Positions 49,990-60,438 of a stretch of 64,000 bases of DNA are shown here, in pieces. The position numbers and the translations under genes were made by a program. Position 1 is the first letter of the stretch. Every line of letters starts with the position of its first letter. The notes under the pieces are model-generated. The model worked only from the letters and a program-made list of their open reading frames with translations. It did not search any database and was not told the DNA's origin. The stretch spans positions 1-64,000 of the forward strand of contig NVVV01000003.1 in NCBI GenBank assembly GCA_002733495.1. The letters are read 5' to 3'. The stretch is from Robiginitomaculum sp. GTDB taxonomy: Bacteria; Pseudomonadota; Alphaproteobacteria; Caulobacterales; Maricaulaceae.

Positions 49990-51342
49990 TTAAGCCAGAA
50001 CGCGTTTCAGGATAGCAATAAAGGCGTTCTCAATGCTTTCACGCGCCCCATGGCATCCGTTTTCGACAACCTTTTTGCCCTTGGCGTAGACATCGCGGAC
50101 GGGGCTGCGTCCGGCACCATAAAGCCAGCCATCTAGCCATAAATCCCCAGTGCGGGTGGCCAAGGCCGGGTGCGTCATGTCCAGGGTGACCATGTCTGCA
50201 CGCATGCCGACGGCCAGTGCACCCGATTTCTGGGCAAGGGCCTGCGCGCCACCTTTCAGAGCTTGGTCAAACAAAGTACGCCCACTGGATGCGTGGGGGT
50301 GGGCCAGCGGCGTGCGGCTTTGGCTTTGCAGGCGCTGGCCATAATCCAAAAGGCGTAATTCTTCGGCCAGATCAATACGAACGCAACTATCTGATCCAAT
50401 GCCGAAACGGCCATTTTGTTGTAAGAATTTGCGGGCCGGGAAAAACCCATCGCCCAGATTGGCCTCGGTAATGGGGCACAGGCCAGCCACCGCGCCAGAT
50501 CTCGCCAGATCGCGGATTTCATAATCATCCATATGGGTGGCGTGCACCAGGCACCAGCGTTCATCTACATCCATATGGTCCAGCAGCCAGCGTACGGGTG
50601 GTGCCCCCAGATGCTGGCGGCAGTCCTTAACCTCGCGTGTTTGCTCGGCAATGTGGATATGCACCGGGCCTTGGGGGAAGGCATTGATCAATGCAGTTAA
50701 CTGCTCTGGGCTGGCGGCGCGCAGGGAATGCGGCGCAATCCCCAATTGCGTTTGCGGATATTGCGTTTGTAACGCAGACATCAGCGCCACAAAGCTATCC
50801 AGCGCATGGCCAAAGCGTTTTTGACGCGGCGATAAGGCGCCGCCTTCAAAGCCGCCTTGGGCGTAAAAAACCGGCAACAGGGTTTGGCCTATGCCGGTTT
50901 GCGCTGCGGCTTCAATCACCTGTGTCGCCATCTCAGCAGGGTTGTCATAGGGCGTGCCATCGGGTGCATGATGGATATAGTGAAATTCGCCGACACTGGT
51001 GAAGCCGCTTTCCAGCATGTCCATATAGGCCATGGCGGCAATAGCGCTCAGGGCTTCGGGGTCTATATTTTCGGCAATCTGGTACATGGTTTCGCGCCAC
51101 GTCCAGAAACTGTCATCGCCGGGGCCAGCCCGTTCGGCCAGACCGGCCATGGCACGCTGAAATGCATGGCAATGCAAATTGGCCATACCGGGCACAAGTA
51201 TCTCAGTCCTTTCATCGCTGGCCTGCGCTTTTGCTGCAACGCTTATGGCCTTAATCTTCCCTGATGAGGAAAATGTCAGGCGAACATTTTTAGCCCAACC
51301 CTCTGGCAAGAGGGCGTGTGTTGCAAAGAGTACCGTTTCCAT
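49990..51342 (-). CDS. hutF: Formimidoylglutamate deiminase
   Basis: The 450-residue amidohydrolase has the metal site 'LVPGMANLHCHAFQRAMAGL', 'PQGPVHIHIAEQTREVKDC', 'WCLVHATHMDDYE' and 'GIGSDSCVRIDLAEELR'. The length and 'SVGEFHYIHHAPDGTPY' are those of HutF, which turns N-formimidoyl-glutamate into N-formyl-glutamate and ammonia. HutG at 54199 then removes the formyl group, so the pathway is the five-step one. The ATG at 51342 follows 'gagaag'. It is divergent from hutI. Confidence 0.95.
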   Translation of the reverse strand: METVLFATHALLPEGWAKNVRLTFSSSGKIKAISVAAKAQASDERTEILVPGMANLHCHAFQRAMAGLAERAGPGDDSFWTWRETMYQIAENIDPEALSAIAAMAYMDMLESGFTSVGEFHYIHHAPDGTPYDNPAEMATQVIEAAAQTGIGQTLLPVFYAQGGFEGGALSPRQKRFGHALDSFVALMSALQTQYPQTQLGIAPHSLRAASPEQLTALINAFPQGPVHIHIAEQTREVKDCRQHLGAPPVRWLLDHMDVDERWCLVHATHMDDYEIRDLARSGAVAGLCPITEANLGDGFFPARKFLQQNGRFGIGSDSCVRIDLAEELRLLDYGQRLQSQSRTPLAHPHASSGRTLFDQALKGGAQALAQKSGALAVGMRADMVTLDMTHPALATRTGDLWLDGWLYGAGRSPVRDVYAKGKKVVENGCHGARESIENAFIAILKRVLA

Positions 51343-51424
51343 AGCTTCTCATATCGCGAATGGGCACATGAGGCGAGCACCAAAAAAGACTTGGCAGACC
51401 GGGCCGCGCTGGTTAGCCAAGGGT

Positions 51425-52663
51425 ATGGGAAACGCCGCGCAAAAAATAACACGCCAATGGGTGCTGGACGGGGTGAGGCTGGCCAGCATGGCCAGCGGTA
51501 CAACGGCCTATGGGCTGGTCGAACAGGCGGCCATTGCCATGGATGGCGCAAAGATTGCCTGGGTTGGTGAAGTCGTCGATTTACCCGCGCTTTATGCGAA
51601 CTGGCCCCGTGAAACCTTGCCCGGTGGGCTGATCACACCGGCTTTGATCGATTGCCATACCCACATTGTCTATGGCGGAAACCGAGCCAGTGAGTGGGAA
51701 ATGCGCTTGCAAGGGGCCTCTTACGCCGAAATATCCCGCGCTGGCGGTGGTATTCGCGCGACCGTAGCGGCCACGCGCGCCGCCAGTGAAGCTGAATTGG
51801 TGCAAAGCGCCCGCACGCGCCTTGATGACCTGATTGGTGAAGGGCTGGGCACCATAGAGATCAAGTCCGGCTATGGGCTGGATACACAAACCGAGTGCAA
51901 AATGCTAAGCACAGCCCGCGCGCTGGGGCAAATGAGTGGCGTACAGGTCAAAACCAGTTTTCTGGGCGCACACGCTTTGCCGGAGGCGTTTGAGGGGCGT
52001 AGCGACGCCTATATTGATCTGGTGGTTGAGGAGATGCTTCCGGCTATCGCCGCGCAAAATCTGGCTGATTATTGCGACGGGTTTTGTGAGGACATTGCTT
52101 TTAGTGTCAAGCAAATGCGCAAAGTGCTGGAGAAAGCCAAAGACTTGGGTCTTGGCCTGCGCTTGCACGCCGAACAATTATCCAACCAAAGCGGGGCGCA
52201 GATGGCGGCAGAGCTTGGCGCGCTATCGTGCGATCATCTGGAATATATTGACGAGGCCGGGGTGAAGGCCATGGCGGATGCAAGCACAATTGCGGTTTTG
52301 CTGCCCGGTGCATTTTACTTTTTAGGGGAACCCAAAAAGCCCCCCATCGCCATGCTGCGCGATTATGATGTGGGCATGGCGCTGGCCAGCGATTGTAATC
52401 CAGGCTCATCGCCGCTGACCTCGTTATTGCTGACGATGAATATGGGCTGTACGCTGTTTGGTCTGACGCCCGAAGAGGCGCTGGCAGGTACTACGCGCTT
52501 TGCGGCGGCGGCTTTAGGGCTAACGAAAACGCACGGGACTATAGAAAGTGGTAAAATCGCGGATTTGGCATTGTGGGATGTCGCGTATCCCGGGCATCTT
52601 GCCTATGCCATGGGGGCAAATCCACATATTGGCCAGATCAGGGCCGGGCAATGGGTGACATAA
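51425..52663 (+). CDS. hutI: Imidazolonepropionase
   Basis: The product, about 412 residues, has '[20 protein letters not shown]' with the HxH metal site, '[20 protein letters not shown]', '[20 protein letters not shown]', '[12 protein letters not shown]' and '[13 protein letters not shown]'. It opens the ring of imidazolone propionate. The long track ORF begins inside hutF; I choose the ATG at 51425 ('[13 protein letters not shown]'), which leaves room for a divergent promoter. An ATG at 51368 is the alternative. It is one base from hutH. Confidence 0.93.
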   Translation: MGNAAQKITRQWVLDGVRLASMASGTTAYGLVEQAAIAMDGAKIAWVGEVVDLPALYANWPRETLPGGLITPALIDCHTHIVYGGNRASEWEMRLQGASYAEISRAGGGIRATVAATRAASEAELVQSARTRLDDLIGEGLGTIEIKSGYGLDTQTECKMLSTARALGQMSGVQVKTSFLGAHALPEAFEGRSDAYIDLVVEEMLPAIAAQNLADYCDGFCEDIAFSVKQMRKVLEKAKDLGLGLRLHAEQLSNQSGAQMAAELGALSCDHLEYIDEAGVKAMADASTIAVLLPGAFYFLGEPKKPPIAMLRDYDVGMALASDCNPGSSPLTSLLLTMNMGCTLFGLTPEEALAGTTRFAAAALGLTKTHGTIESGKIADLALWDVAYPGHLAYAMGANPHIGQIRAGQWVT

Positions 52664-52664
52664 T

Positions 52665-54209
52665 ATGCGTATAGAGATTGAGCCGGGGCAGGCCCGCCAC
52701 GAAGACTGGAAAAGCATCCGTGACGGCGCTGCTATGGGCTTGCCGGGTGCGGTCTGGCCTGATGTTGAGCGCGCTCACAAGACCATAACCGACATGCTGG
52801 CGGATGGGGCCACGGTTTACGGTGTGAACACAGGCTTTGGCAAATTGGCCAATACGCGCATTGCCCCGCAAGACCTTGGGGATTTGCAACGCCGCATTGT
52901 GCTGTCCCATTGTGCCGGTATCGGCGCGCCGCTGGCGGACGAAGTGGTGCGTCTTATTCTGGCAATGAAAGCGGCCAGTCTGGCGCGTGGCCATTCCGGT
53001 GTTCAGCCCGAGACGATCCGCCTGTTGCTGGCCATGCTGGAACGGGGCGTGTTGCCGGTCATTCCGGGGCAGGGGTCCGTGGGGGCCTCTGGTGATCTGG
53101 CCCCGTTGGCGCATATGTCGGCGGTGCTCATTGGCGAGGGGAGTGCCCGTTTTGACGGGCAGGACATGCCAGGGCTGGCCGCCTTGCAACAGGCCGGGCT
53201 GGCGCCGTTAAAGCTACAGGCCAAAGAGGGGCTGGCCCTGTTAAACGGCACACAGGTTTCCACCGCTTTGGCGCTGGAGGGGCTGTATCGGACCGAGAGC
53301 GCCTTTCAGGCGGCAATGATCGCGGGCGCATTGTGTGTAGAGGCCATTCGCGGTAGCCACGCGCCCTTTGATGCGCGCATTCATGCTTTGCGGGGCCAGC
53401 CGGGGCAGGTCGAAGTGGCCAAGGGGTATCAGGCTTTATTGGACGGCAGCGCGATCGTAAAATCCCATGTGGATTGTGAAAAGGTGCAAGACCCGTATTG
53501 TCTGCGCTGTCAGCCACAGGTGATGGGCGCGATCCTTGATATGTTGCGCTTTGCGTCCCAAACACTGGGGCGCGAAGCCAATGGCGTGACGGATAATCCC
53601 CTGATTTTTCCTGATGAGGCCGAAGCGCTTTCGGGTGGAAATTTCCACGCCGAACCTGTGGCCTTTGCCGCTGACCAGATTGCCATGGCGCTGTGTGAAA
53701 TTGGCTCCATGAGCGAGCGGCGCACAGCCATGCTGGTTGATCCGGTCCTATCCGGCTTGCCCGCATTTTTAACCCCGGATCCGGGGTTAAATTCTGGCTT
53801 TATGATTGCCCAGGTCAGTGCCGCCGCTTTGGTTTCAGAAAACAAACAACGGGCCATGCCGGCCAGTGTGGACAGCATTCCCACCTCGGCCAATCAGGAG
53901 GACCATGTCTCGATGGCGACCCATGGGGCAAGGCGCTTGCTGGCTATGGCCGAAAATACCGCCAATGTGGTGGGCATAGAGTTGATGTCCGCTACCCAAG
54001 GTCTGGATTTGCATCCGGGATCAGAAAAAAGTTCACCACAATTAGAGGCCGTGATTGCGCGGTTCCGCGCCGATATACCAACACTGGGCGATGATCGTAT
54101 GATGTCGCCGGATATTGCTGCGGCAAAGGTGTTGGTCAGCACCGGGGCCTTGCAAGCCTTGAACGGGGTGGGGTCGGCTTTGCCGGATATTTGCGACCAT
54201 GAGCTTTGA
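52665..54209 (+). CDS. hutH: Histidine ammonia-lyase
   Basis: The 514-residue enzyme has the Ala-Ser-Gly triplet (141-143) in '[18 protein letters not shown]', which forms the MIO cofactor, as well as '[15 protein letters not shown]', 'GVTDNPLIF' and '[15 protein letters not shown]'. It removes ammonia from histidine to give urocanate, the first step of the pathway. It overlaps hutG by 11 bases and follows hutI by one base, so hutIHG is an operon. Confidence 0.97.
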   Translation: MRIEIEPGQARHEDWKSIRDGAAMGLPGAVWPDVERAHKTITDMLADGATVYGVNTGFGKLANTRIAPQDLGDLQRRIVLSHCAGIGAPLADEVVRLILAMKAASLARGHSGVQPETIRLLLAMLERGVLPVIPGQGSVGASGDLAPLAHMSAVLIGEGSARFDGQDMPGLAALQQAGLAPLKLQAKEGLALLNGTQVSTALALEGLYRTESAFQAAMIAGALCVEAIRGSHAPFDARIHALRGQPGQVEVAKGYQALLDGSAIVKSHVDCEKVQDPYCLRCQPQVMGAILDMLRFASQTLGREANGVTDNPLIFPDEAEALSGGNFHAEPVAFAADQIAMALCEIGSMSERRTAMLVDPVLSGLPAFLTPDPGLNSGFMIAQVSAAALVSENKQRAMPASVDSIPTSANQEDHVSMATHGARRLLAMAENTANVVGIELMSATQGLDLHPGSEKSSPQLEAVIARFRADIPTLGDDRMMSPDIAAAKVLVSTGALQALNGVGSALPDICDHEL

Positions 54210-54990
54210 TCTTTTTGAGGGGGATAGCCCCCTTATCCTCAGCTTTCCGCATTCGGGCACAGATATTCCGGGTGATATTGCCAGAGGCCTTGTTTCAAAG
54301 ACACAAGCGCTTGCGGATACGGATTGGTATGTGCCGCGCCTTTATGGGTTTGCCCGTGATCTGGGGGTGAGCTGGGTCGAGGCAAAAACATCGCGGACCG
54401 TGATTGACCTGAACCGGGACCCGGACGGCCATTCGCTTTATCCGGGGCAAACAACAACGGGACTTTGCCCGTTGGAGAGCTTTGATGGCGTGCCGCTTTG
54501 GCAAAAAGGGGAGGGGCCAACTGGCGCAGAAATAGAGCGGCGGAAAAACACACACTTTATACTCTACCATAAGGCCATATCTGATCAAATCGCCCGTGTT
54601 AAGGCGCGCCATGGCTTTGCTGTTCTTTATGATTGTCATTCCATTCGCGGCACTGTTCCCAGACTGTTTGATGGCGATCTTCCTGTTTTAAACCTTGGCA
54701 CAAATTCAGGGCAGTCCTGTGCGCCTGATCTGGAAAACCGTGTGGGTGGTATGATGGCGCGTTGTTCTTATACACATGCCATAAACGGGCGTTTTAAGGG
54801 GGGCTGGATCACCCGCCATTATGGACGGCCAGATGAGAGCGTGCATGCTTTGCAGATGGAAATTGCGCAACACGCCTATATGGATGAGGCCCCGCTCTGC
54901 GTCTGGCACGATGATCGCGCACAGGGCCTTCAAAATGCACTGAATGATGTTCTTGAAACGATTGTTGACTGGGCTGCCAGGCACGCTTGA
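54199..54990 (+). CDS. hutG: N-formylglutamate deformylase
   Basis: The 263-residue protein is of the N-formylglutamate amidohydrolase type: '[12 protein letters not shown]', '[20 protein letters not shown]', '[20 protein letters not shown]', '[10 protein letters not shown]' and '[13 protein letters not shown]'. It yields glutamate and formate after HutF. It is not the arginase-like HutG of other bacteria. The start overlaps hutH. Its stop directly abuts the stop of the hybrid kinase on the other strand. Confidence 0.95.
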   Translation: MSFDLFEGDSPLILSFPHSGTDIPGDIARGLVSKTQALADTDWYVPRLYGFARDLGVSWVEAKTSRTVIDLNRDPDGHSLYPGQTTTGLCPLESFDGVPLWQKGEGPTGAEIERRKNTHFILYHKAISDQIARVKARHGFAVLYDCHSIRGTVPRLFDGDLPVLNLGTNSGQSCAPDLENRVGGMMARCSYTHAINGRFKGGWITRHYGRPDESVHALQMEIAQHAYMDEAPLCVWHDDRAQGLQNALNDVLETIVDWAARHA

Positions 54991-57345
54991 TTAGGCCGTC
55001 TTTTTTATTGCTTTTTCTGTTTCTCTTGGTTTTTCCATGGCCTTGAACAGTGTGACCAGCAACATGCGCTGATCAATGGGCTTGGCCAGATAACCATCCA
55101 GACCCATGGCCATATATCGTTCTTTATCGCCCAGCATGGCATCAGCCGTGACCGCAATAACCGGGATGTCGTGCCATAGCTCGCCATCATTACGGATATG
55201 GGCAATGGTTTCAGGCCCACTCATGACCGGCATGTGCATGTCCAGCAGGACCAGATCAAAGGCCTCGGCATGGAGGCAATCCAGCGCCTCTTGCCCGTTT
55301 TCAGCTTCGGTAATCTGAATGCCGGTCGCCGACAACAGTGTGCGGATCACTTTGCGGTTAATGGGGCTGTCATCAACCAGCAGGAGGTTGCGGGCGCCAA
55401 GGCTATTCCCTGTGGGTTTGGACACCTTTAGATCGGGCGCAATGGTTTGCTCGGTCTGTTCAGCCTCAAAAGTGAACGTAAAGACGGAGCCTTGGCCGCA
55501 AGTGCTTTGCACGGTGATATCGCCGCCCATCATGCGCGCCAGCTCATGGGAGATGGCCAGGCCCAGGCCTGTGCCCCCAAATTCTCGCGAAATAGAACTA
55601 TCGGCCTGGATAAAAGGTGAGAAGATGCGTTGGCGGGTTTCCTCATCCATGCCAATCCCGCTATCGCTAACCCGAAGGGCGACGGTGTTTATTTTGCCCG
55701 TTGTTTTTTCCAAAATGGCTTCGATGTGCACCGCGCCTTTCGTGGTAAATTTCAGGGCATTCGAGATCAGATTTGTCAGGCATTGACGGACGCGTACGGG
55801 GTCAATGCGCAATGTTTCTGGGATCTCCGGGCTGATAGAAATTTCAAAATCCAGACCTTTGTCATCGGCCTGCGCCGAGAACAGTTTATGCGTATGGGTG
55901 ATTAATGTTCTCAGGCTGGATGGCACTTTGGACAATTGCATTTGTGATGCGCCGATTTTGGAAATGTCCAGAATGTCATTCAGGATCGTCATCAGCATAT
56001 CGCCAGACTCGATAATCGTATCCACCTTATCGGCGTCATCTGACGGCAACGCACTAGCATTCAGCGCCTGCGCCATGCCCAGCATGCCGTTAAGTGGTGT
56101 GCGAATTTCGTGGCTCATGGTGGCCAGAAAGGCGCTTTTGGCCTCACTGGCACTTTCGGCCTCGCGTTGTGCAGCCTCAAGTTCGCGCCTTTGCGCCACA
56201 ATCTCGGACATGTCCCGAACATAGAGCATGGTTGACCGGCCCTCATCGTCCGGAACATCAACACCAACAATAGAAACCGGGATAATTTTATCAGCCAGCT
56301 TGCAGGAAAGGTTATCAGCACGGGCGTGGCCGTTGGCACGGATTTCTTTCAGAAACTGCTCAAGTTTTTCAACTTCGTGTTTATGGAAATCAAAAGCCGA
56401 GAATTGCGTGAAATCCTTGTCACCAACATCCAGCATAGCCATGGTCGCCGGATTGCAATCAACAATATTTGTTGTGTCCTGGTTGATGAGAATTATGGCA
56501 TCAGGAGAAAGATTAAATATGGCGCGCCAGCGGGCTTCCGAGCGCTCGGCAATTTCAGCTTGGGAACGGGCGTCGTGCAAAGCGTTTTCTGTTGCATCCA
56601 GCAATGAGTTTAAAGCCCTTGCCGCCTGCGCAATTTCACCACTTCCCTGTTGCTGAAGTCGATATTTTTTAGAATTTTGTGGTGCGTCTGCAGCCTTGCC
56701 AAGCGCAATAACAAAATTCTGGATGGGTTCGATGGTCTTGCGAAAAATCAGAAAAAACAAAACACCGCAATTGATAAAAATAAATAGCACGAGCAGGGCA
56801 ATGCCAGTGCTAATATGTCTGTTGGTTTCGATAACCTCGCTTTCAATGGCTTCCAGTTCTGCAAAGCGCGCAGCCTGGTTTTCCAGAACCCGTTGCTGCA
56901 GATCCTGAGACAGGCTGCGCACATTTATCATTATCGCATCGCCAGCCACACGGTCATTTTTAATATAATGACCCATGGCCTTTAACGAGCCAGCCGAAAT
57001 ATTTTCCGTCGTATTGCGAATAAAAATGGTCAGGTTTTGTTCGGCCAAATCTATTGACAGATTTTCCAGGCTTTTCCGGGCATGGACAAAATCATCCAGC
57101 GCAACATCAGAAAGGCTATTTAATAAATCAGCACTTCGGTACAAAAGCTCGTGTACGGCACCGCTTAAGTTAAAGGCGAGTTTATACCGTTCCAGAAGTA
57201 TATCCTGTTGAACAAACGCACGGCGTGTGGTGTTGGAAGCGCTAAACGTAAAGGCGCATATTGCCGCCGTTGATACAATGAACACCCCCATAATTATCAG
57301 AAAATTAGTTTTCAGGGTGCTTTTATGGCGTGGATTGCGTTTCAT
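54991..57345 (-). CDS. Hybrid sensor histidine kinase with PAS and receiver
   Basis: The 784-residue protein has a transmembrane helix at about 13-33, a periplasmic helical sensor, a second helix at 180-202, a HAMP-like linker, a PAS domain (about 270-390), HisKA with the phospho-His at about 412 ('[15 protein letters not shown]'), HATPase ('[14 protein letters not shown]', '[15 protein letters not shown]', '[19 protein letters not shown]') and a C-terminal receiver ('[18 protein letters not shown]', '[13 protein letters not shown]'). It has no Hpt of its own. It splits the hut genes, lying between hutG and hutU on the opposite strand, so a role in their control is possible. The ligand is unknown. 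Confidence 0.92.
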   Translation of the reverse strand: MKRNPRHKSTLKTNFLIIMGVFIVSTAAICAFTFSASNTTRRAFVQQDILLERYKLAFNLSGAVHELLYRSADLLNSLSDVALDDFVHARKSLENLSIDLAEQNLTIFIRNTTENISAGSLKAMGHYIKNDRVAGDAIMINVRSLSQDLQQRVLENQAARFAELEAIESEVIETNRHISTGIALLVLFIFINCGVLFFLIFRKTIEPIQNFVIALGKAADAPQNSKKYRLQQQGSGEIAQAARALNSLLDATENALHDARSQAEIAERSEARWRAIFNLSPDAIILINQDTTNIVDCNPATMAMLDVGDKDFTQFSAFDFHKHEVEKLEQFLKEIRANGHARADNLSCKLADKIIPVSIVGVDVPDDEGRSTMLYVRDMSEIVAQRRELEAAQREAESASEAKSAFLATMSHEIRTPLNGMLGMAQALNASALPSDDADKVDTIIESGDMLMTILNDILDISKIGASQMQLSKVPSSLRTLITHTHKLFSAQADDKGLDFEISISPEIPETLRIDPVRVRQCLTNLISNALKFTTKGAVHIEAILEKTTGKINTVALRVSDSGIGMDEETRQRIFSPFIQADSSISREFGGTGLGLAISHELARMMGGDITVQSTCGQGSVFTFTFEAEQTEQTIAPDLKVSKPTGNSLGARNLLLVDDSPINRKVIRTLLSATGIQITEAENGQEALDCLHAEAFDLVLLDMHMPVMSGPETIAHIRNDGELWHDIPVIAVTADAMLGDKERYMAMGLDGYLAKPIDQRMLLVTLFKAMEKPRETEKAIKKTA

Positions 57346-57405
57346 GTTTTCCTCTTTGGGGGCATGTAATCACAGCTTCCTTAAATGCGCGTAAAATTTA
57401 CCTTA

Positions 57406-57433
57406 AGCTAAAGTAAACGCGTTTGCTTTAGCT
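57406..57433. promoter_or_regulatory. 28-bp near-perfect palindrome
   Basis: 'agctaaag' and 'ctttagct' flank a central 'aaacgcgttt', giving 13 of 14 pairs with no spacer. It lies 60 bases upstream of the hybrid kinase start and 127 bases upstream of hutU. Without a following T-run on either side it is more like an operator than a terminator. Confidence 0.6.
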
Positions 57434-57559
57434 GTTCTGTGAGGCATTCCTTGCTGATGCCCCAGAAATTCAGACACCAAATCAGCCTTCGACAAGCCGC
57501 CGTCTAGCCGCTAGAAATGTCCAGACCCTAATTAAAACTATCAGGACAGGACCCCAGAC

Positions 57560-59218
57560 ATGAGTGACCGTTTGGATAATTCACGCCAGATTAAATCGCC
57601 CACGGGGACGGTTTTGAATACCAAAAGCTGGCAAACGGAGGCACCCTTGCGCATGTTGATGAATAATCTGGATGCTCAGGTTGCGGAAAACCCGCAAGAG
57701 CTGGTGGTTTATGGCGGTATCGGGCGTGCGGCGCGGGACTGGGACAGTTTTGACCGGATTATCGCCGCCTTAAAAGCGTTGAACGATGATGAAAGTCTGC
57801 TGATACAGTCCGGCAAACCTGTGGGTGTTTTTCGCACGCACCGGGAGGCGCCGCGCGTATTGATTGCCAATTCCAATCTGGTCGGCAAATGGGCCAATTG
57901 GGACCATTTTCACGAATTGGATAAAAAAGGCCTGATGATGTACGGCCAGATGACCGCCGGGTCGTGGATTTATATCGGCTCTCAGGGGATCGTGCAGGGC
58001 ACCTATGAAACCTTTGTCGAGATGGGGCGCCAGCATTTTGGCGGGGACCTTGTCGGCAAATGGATACTCACCGGCGGCCTTGGCGGTATGGGCGGTGCAC
58101 AGCCGCTGGCGGCAACCATGGCGGGGGCGCACATGCTGGCGGTGGAATGCCAGCCTTCGCGCATTGAAATGCGCCTGGCCTCTGGCTATCTGGACAAAAG
58201 CACAGATGATCTGGACGAGGCTTTGGCGATCATTAAAGAAAGCAAAACCCCGGTGTCCGTGGGCTTGCTCGGCAATGCCGCCGATGTATTTCCAGAGCTG
58301 GTGCGCCGGGGCATTCGCCCGGATGCCGTGACCGATCAGACCTCGGCCCATGACCCCTTAAATGGCTATCTGCCCCAGGGGTGGAATTTGGCTGAATGGG
58401 AGGCGCGCCGGCAAAGCGCCCCCAAGGCCGTGGAGCGCGCCGCTATGGACAGCATGCGCACTCAAGTTGAGGCCATGCTGGCCTTTCATAACATGGGCAT
58501 CCCCACTTTTGACTATGGCAATAATATTCGCCAGATGGCGCTGGAGGCTGGCTGCGAGAACGCCTTTGATTTTGAAGGGTTTGTTCCGGCCTATATCCGC
58601 CCGCTGTTTTGCCGGGGTGTTGGTCCGTTTCGCTGGGTTGCCTTATCGGGTGACCCAGAGGACATTTATAAAACCGATGCCAAGGTGAAGGCGCTGATCC
58701 CCGACGATCCGCATTTGCACAACTGGCTGGATATGGCGCGCGAGAAAATTCAGTTTCAGGGCCTGCCCAGCCGTATTTGCTGGGTCGGACTGGGCCAGCG
58801 CGATAAACTGGGCGTGGCCTTTAACGAGATGGTGGCCTCTGGCGAATTATCCGCCCCGGTGGTGATTGGCCGCGATCATCTGGATGCTGGCTCGGTCGCC
58901 AGCCCCAATCGCGAAACCGAAGGCATGAAGGATGGCTCGGATGCCGTGGCAGACTGGCCCTTGCTGAACGCGCTTCTGGCCACGGCGTCGGGGGCCACAT
59001 GGGTTTCCATGCACCATGGCGGCGGCGTGGGGATCGGCTATTCACAACATTCTGGTCTCGTCATTGTCGCCGATGGCTCATCCGAGGCAGAGGAACGTCT
59101 GCGCCGTGTCCTGTGGAACGACCCGGCCACCGGCGTCATGCGCCATGCCGATGCGGGCTATGACGAAGCCATTGATTGCGCCCGCGAACATGGCCTGAAT
59201 TTGCCGAGCATGGAGTAG
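57560..59218 (+). CDS. hutU: Urocanate hydratase
   Basis: The 552-residue enzyme has the NAD-binding and active-site motifs of urocanase: '[20 protein letters not shown]', '[20 protein letters not shown]', '[20 protein letters not shown]', '[15 protein letters not shown]' and the Cys-containing '[20 protein letters not shown]'. It turns urocanate into imidazolone propionate. It stands alone, separated from hutIHG by the kinase gene, with its own upstream region. A REP-like palindrome pair follows. Confidence 0.97.
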   Translation: MSDRLDNSRQIKSPTGTVLNTKSWQTEAPLRMLMNNLDAQVAENPQELVVYGGIGRAARDWDSFDRIIAALKALNDDESLLIQSGKPVGVFRTHREAPRVLIANSNLVGKWANWDHFHELDKKGLMMYGQMTAGSWIYIGSQGIVQGTYETFVEMGRQHFGGDLVGKWILTGGLGGMGGAQPLAATMAGAHMLAVECQPSRIEMRLASGYLDKSTDDLDEALAIIKESKTPVSVGLLGNAADVFPELVRRGIRPDAVTDQTSAHDPLNGYLPQGWNLAEWEARRQSAPKAVERAAMDSMRTQVEAMLAFHNMGIPTFDYGNNIRQMALEAGCENAFDFEGFVPAYIRPLFCRGVGPFRWVALSGDPEDIYKTDAKVKALIPDDPHLHNWLDMAREKIQFQGLPSRICWVGLGQRDKLGVAFNEMVASGELSAPVVIGRDHLDAGSVASPNRETEGMKDGSDAVADWPLLNALLATASGATWVSMHHGGGVGIGYSQHSGLVIVADGSSEAEERLRRVLWNDPATGVMRHADAGYDEAIDCAREHGLNLPSME

Positions 59219-59240
59219 GGCGCTATCGCTAAATACGTTT

Positions 59241-59320
59241 TGTCATTACCCGATTTATTCGGGTAATCCAGCCATGTTTGGTTGTGGCTCTGGGTTGCCG
59301 GGACAAGCCCGGTAATGACA
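59241..59320. repeat. Paired REP-like palindromes (Y-REP)
   Basis: 'gtcattacccgatttattcg' with its own hairpin, and 'gccgggacaagcccggtaatgac', face each other so that the outer 'gtcattacc' and 'ggtaatgac' also pair. It fills the space after hutU. The whole region 59219-59478 has no gene. Confidence 0.8.
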
Positions 59321-59388
59321 GTATATTTAGAATACGGCTTGCCTCAGACCTATCGGATATCCCCTAAAGCTTGAAACTTCTCCGCTCC

Positions 59389-59415
59389 GTCACCCCGATG
59401 AAAATCGGGGTCCAG
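59389..59415. repeat. REP-like hairpin
   Basis: 'caccccgatgaaaatcgggg' forms a stem ACCCCGAT/ATCGGGGT with a short loop. It belongs to the same palindrome-rich intergenic stretch. It may end transcription of the kpsF-like gene from the other side, although no T-run follows. Confidence 0.7.
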
Positions 59416-59478
59416 TGATCATTCATGACTGGATTTCGGCCTACACCGGAATTACTCTAATTTACGGTTGCTTGCCCC

Positions 59479-60438
59479 CTACAAATAGCCCTCTTCCAGA
59501 AGGTCTTTCAGGTGCATGGCGGCGACGGGTTTGCCGCTCTCCAGCACAAACACATTGGCGATGCGCCGGGTGGTTAAATGGGCGATAACGTCGCTGATCC
59601 TGTCCTGCGGGGTAACGCAATAAGGATCAATGCTCATCATATCGGCGGCGGTTTTATCAAAAAAATCCTCTGTGAGGGCGCGGCGCAAATCCCCATCGGT
59701 AATCATGCCGGCCAGTGTGCCATTGGTGTTAATGACGGCGGCGCACCCCATGCGGCCCTCTGTAATGGTGCCAAGAACATCCCGCGCTTTGGCTTCTGGC
59801 GATACTGTTGGCGGCGGCGCGTTGTGGATCTGCATCCAGTCGCCGACATGTTGCAATTGCAGACCTAATTTTCCGCCCGGATGGCGATCGCCAAAGTCTG
59901 CAGCGGTAAAGCCCCGGGCCTGCATGGCGGCAATCGCCAGCGCGTCGCCCATGGCCAGCGTCATCGCCATGGAGGTGGTCGGCACCAGACCGTTTGGGCA
60001 GGCCTCGGGCACATTGGGCAGGGCCAAAACAATGTTGGCAGCCTTGCCAAGGGTAGAGCCTGCGCGGCAGGTGATGGCAATAACCGGGATGGCGTTTTTG
60101 TTGCAATAACGCAAAACATCCACCAGCTCGCGGCTTTCGCCGGAATTGGAGATAGCCAGCACGCACGACCCCGGTGTCACCATGCCCAGATCACCGTGGC
60201 TGGCCTCGGCGGGATGGACAAAGAAAGAGGGGGTGCCGGTGGAGGCCAATGTCGCGGCGATTTTACGCCCGATATGGCCGGACTTGCCAACGCCCAAGAC
60301 AATGCAATGACCTTTGGTGGCCAACAGGGTATCAACCGCGCGTGCAAAAGCATCGCCATCCAGCGCCTCGGCCAATGTGCCCAGCGCCGCCGCTTCGGCC
60401 AAAATGACCGTGCGGGCCGTGTCCAATTGCTTACTCAA
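59479..60438 (-). CDS. Arabinose-5-phosphate isomerase (KpsF/KdsD family)
   Basis: The product, about 319 residues, has a SIS domain ('GHCIVLGVGKSGHIGRKIAA', 'AEASHGDLGMVTPGSCVLAI', 'SNSGESRELVDVLRYC') and two CBS domains ('EGRMGCAAVINTNGTLAGMI', 'RRIANVFVLESGKPVAAMH'). It interconverts ribulose- and arabinose-5-phosphate, the first step to KDO for lipopolysaccharide. I prefer the TTG at 60438 ('LSKQLDTARTVILAEAAAL'), which overlaps the glmS stop as 'ttgagtaa', over the TTG at 60486 deep inside glmS. No ATG is available. Coupling with glmS is therefore likely. Confidence 0.9.
   Translation of the reverse strand: MSKQLDTARTVILAEAAALGTLAEALDGDAFARAVDTLLATKGHCIVLGVGKSGHIGRKIAATLASTGTPSFFVHPAEASHGDLGMVTPGSCVLAISNSGESRELVDVLRYCNKNAIPVIAITCRAGSTLGKAANIVLALPNVPEACPNGLVPTTSMAMTLAMGDALAIAAMQARGFTAADFGDRHPGGKLGLQLQHVGDWMQIHNAPPPTVSPEAKARDVLGTITEGRMGCAAVINTNGTLAGMITDGDLRRALTEDFFDKTAADMMSIDPYCVTPQDRISDVIAHLTTRRIANVFVLESGKPVAAMHLKDLLEEGYL

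Noticed and set aside
53765-53790. Palindrome 'accccggatccggggt' in hutH as a possible REP insertion
   Set aside because: The encoded '[15 protein letters not shown]' is the normal sequence of histidine ammonia-lyases, so it is not an insertion.
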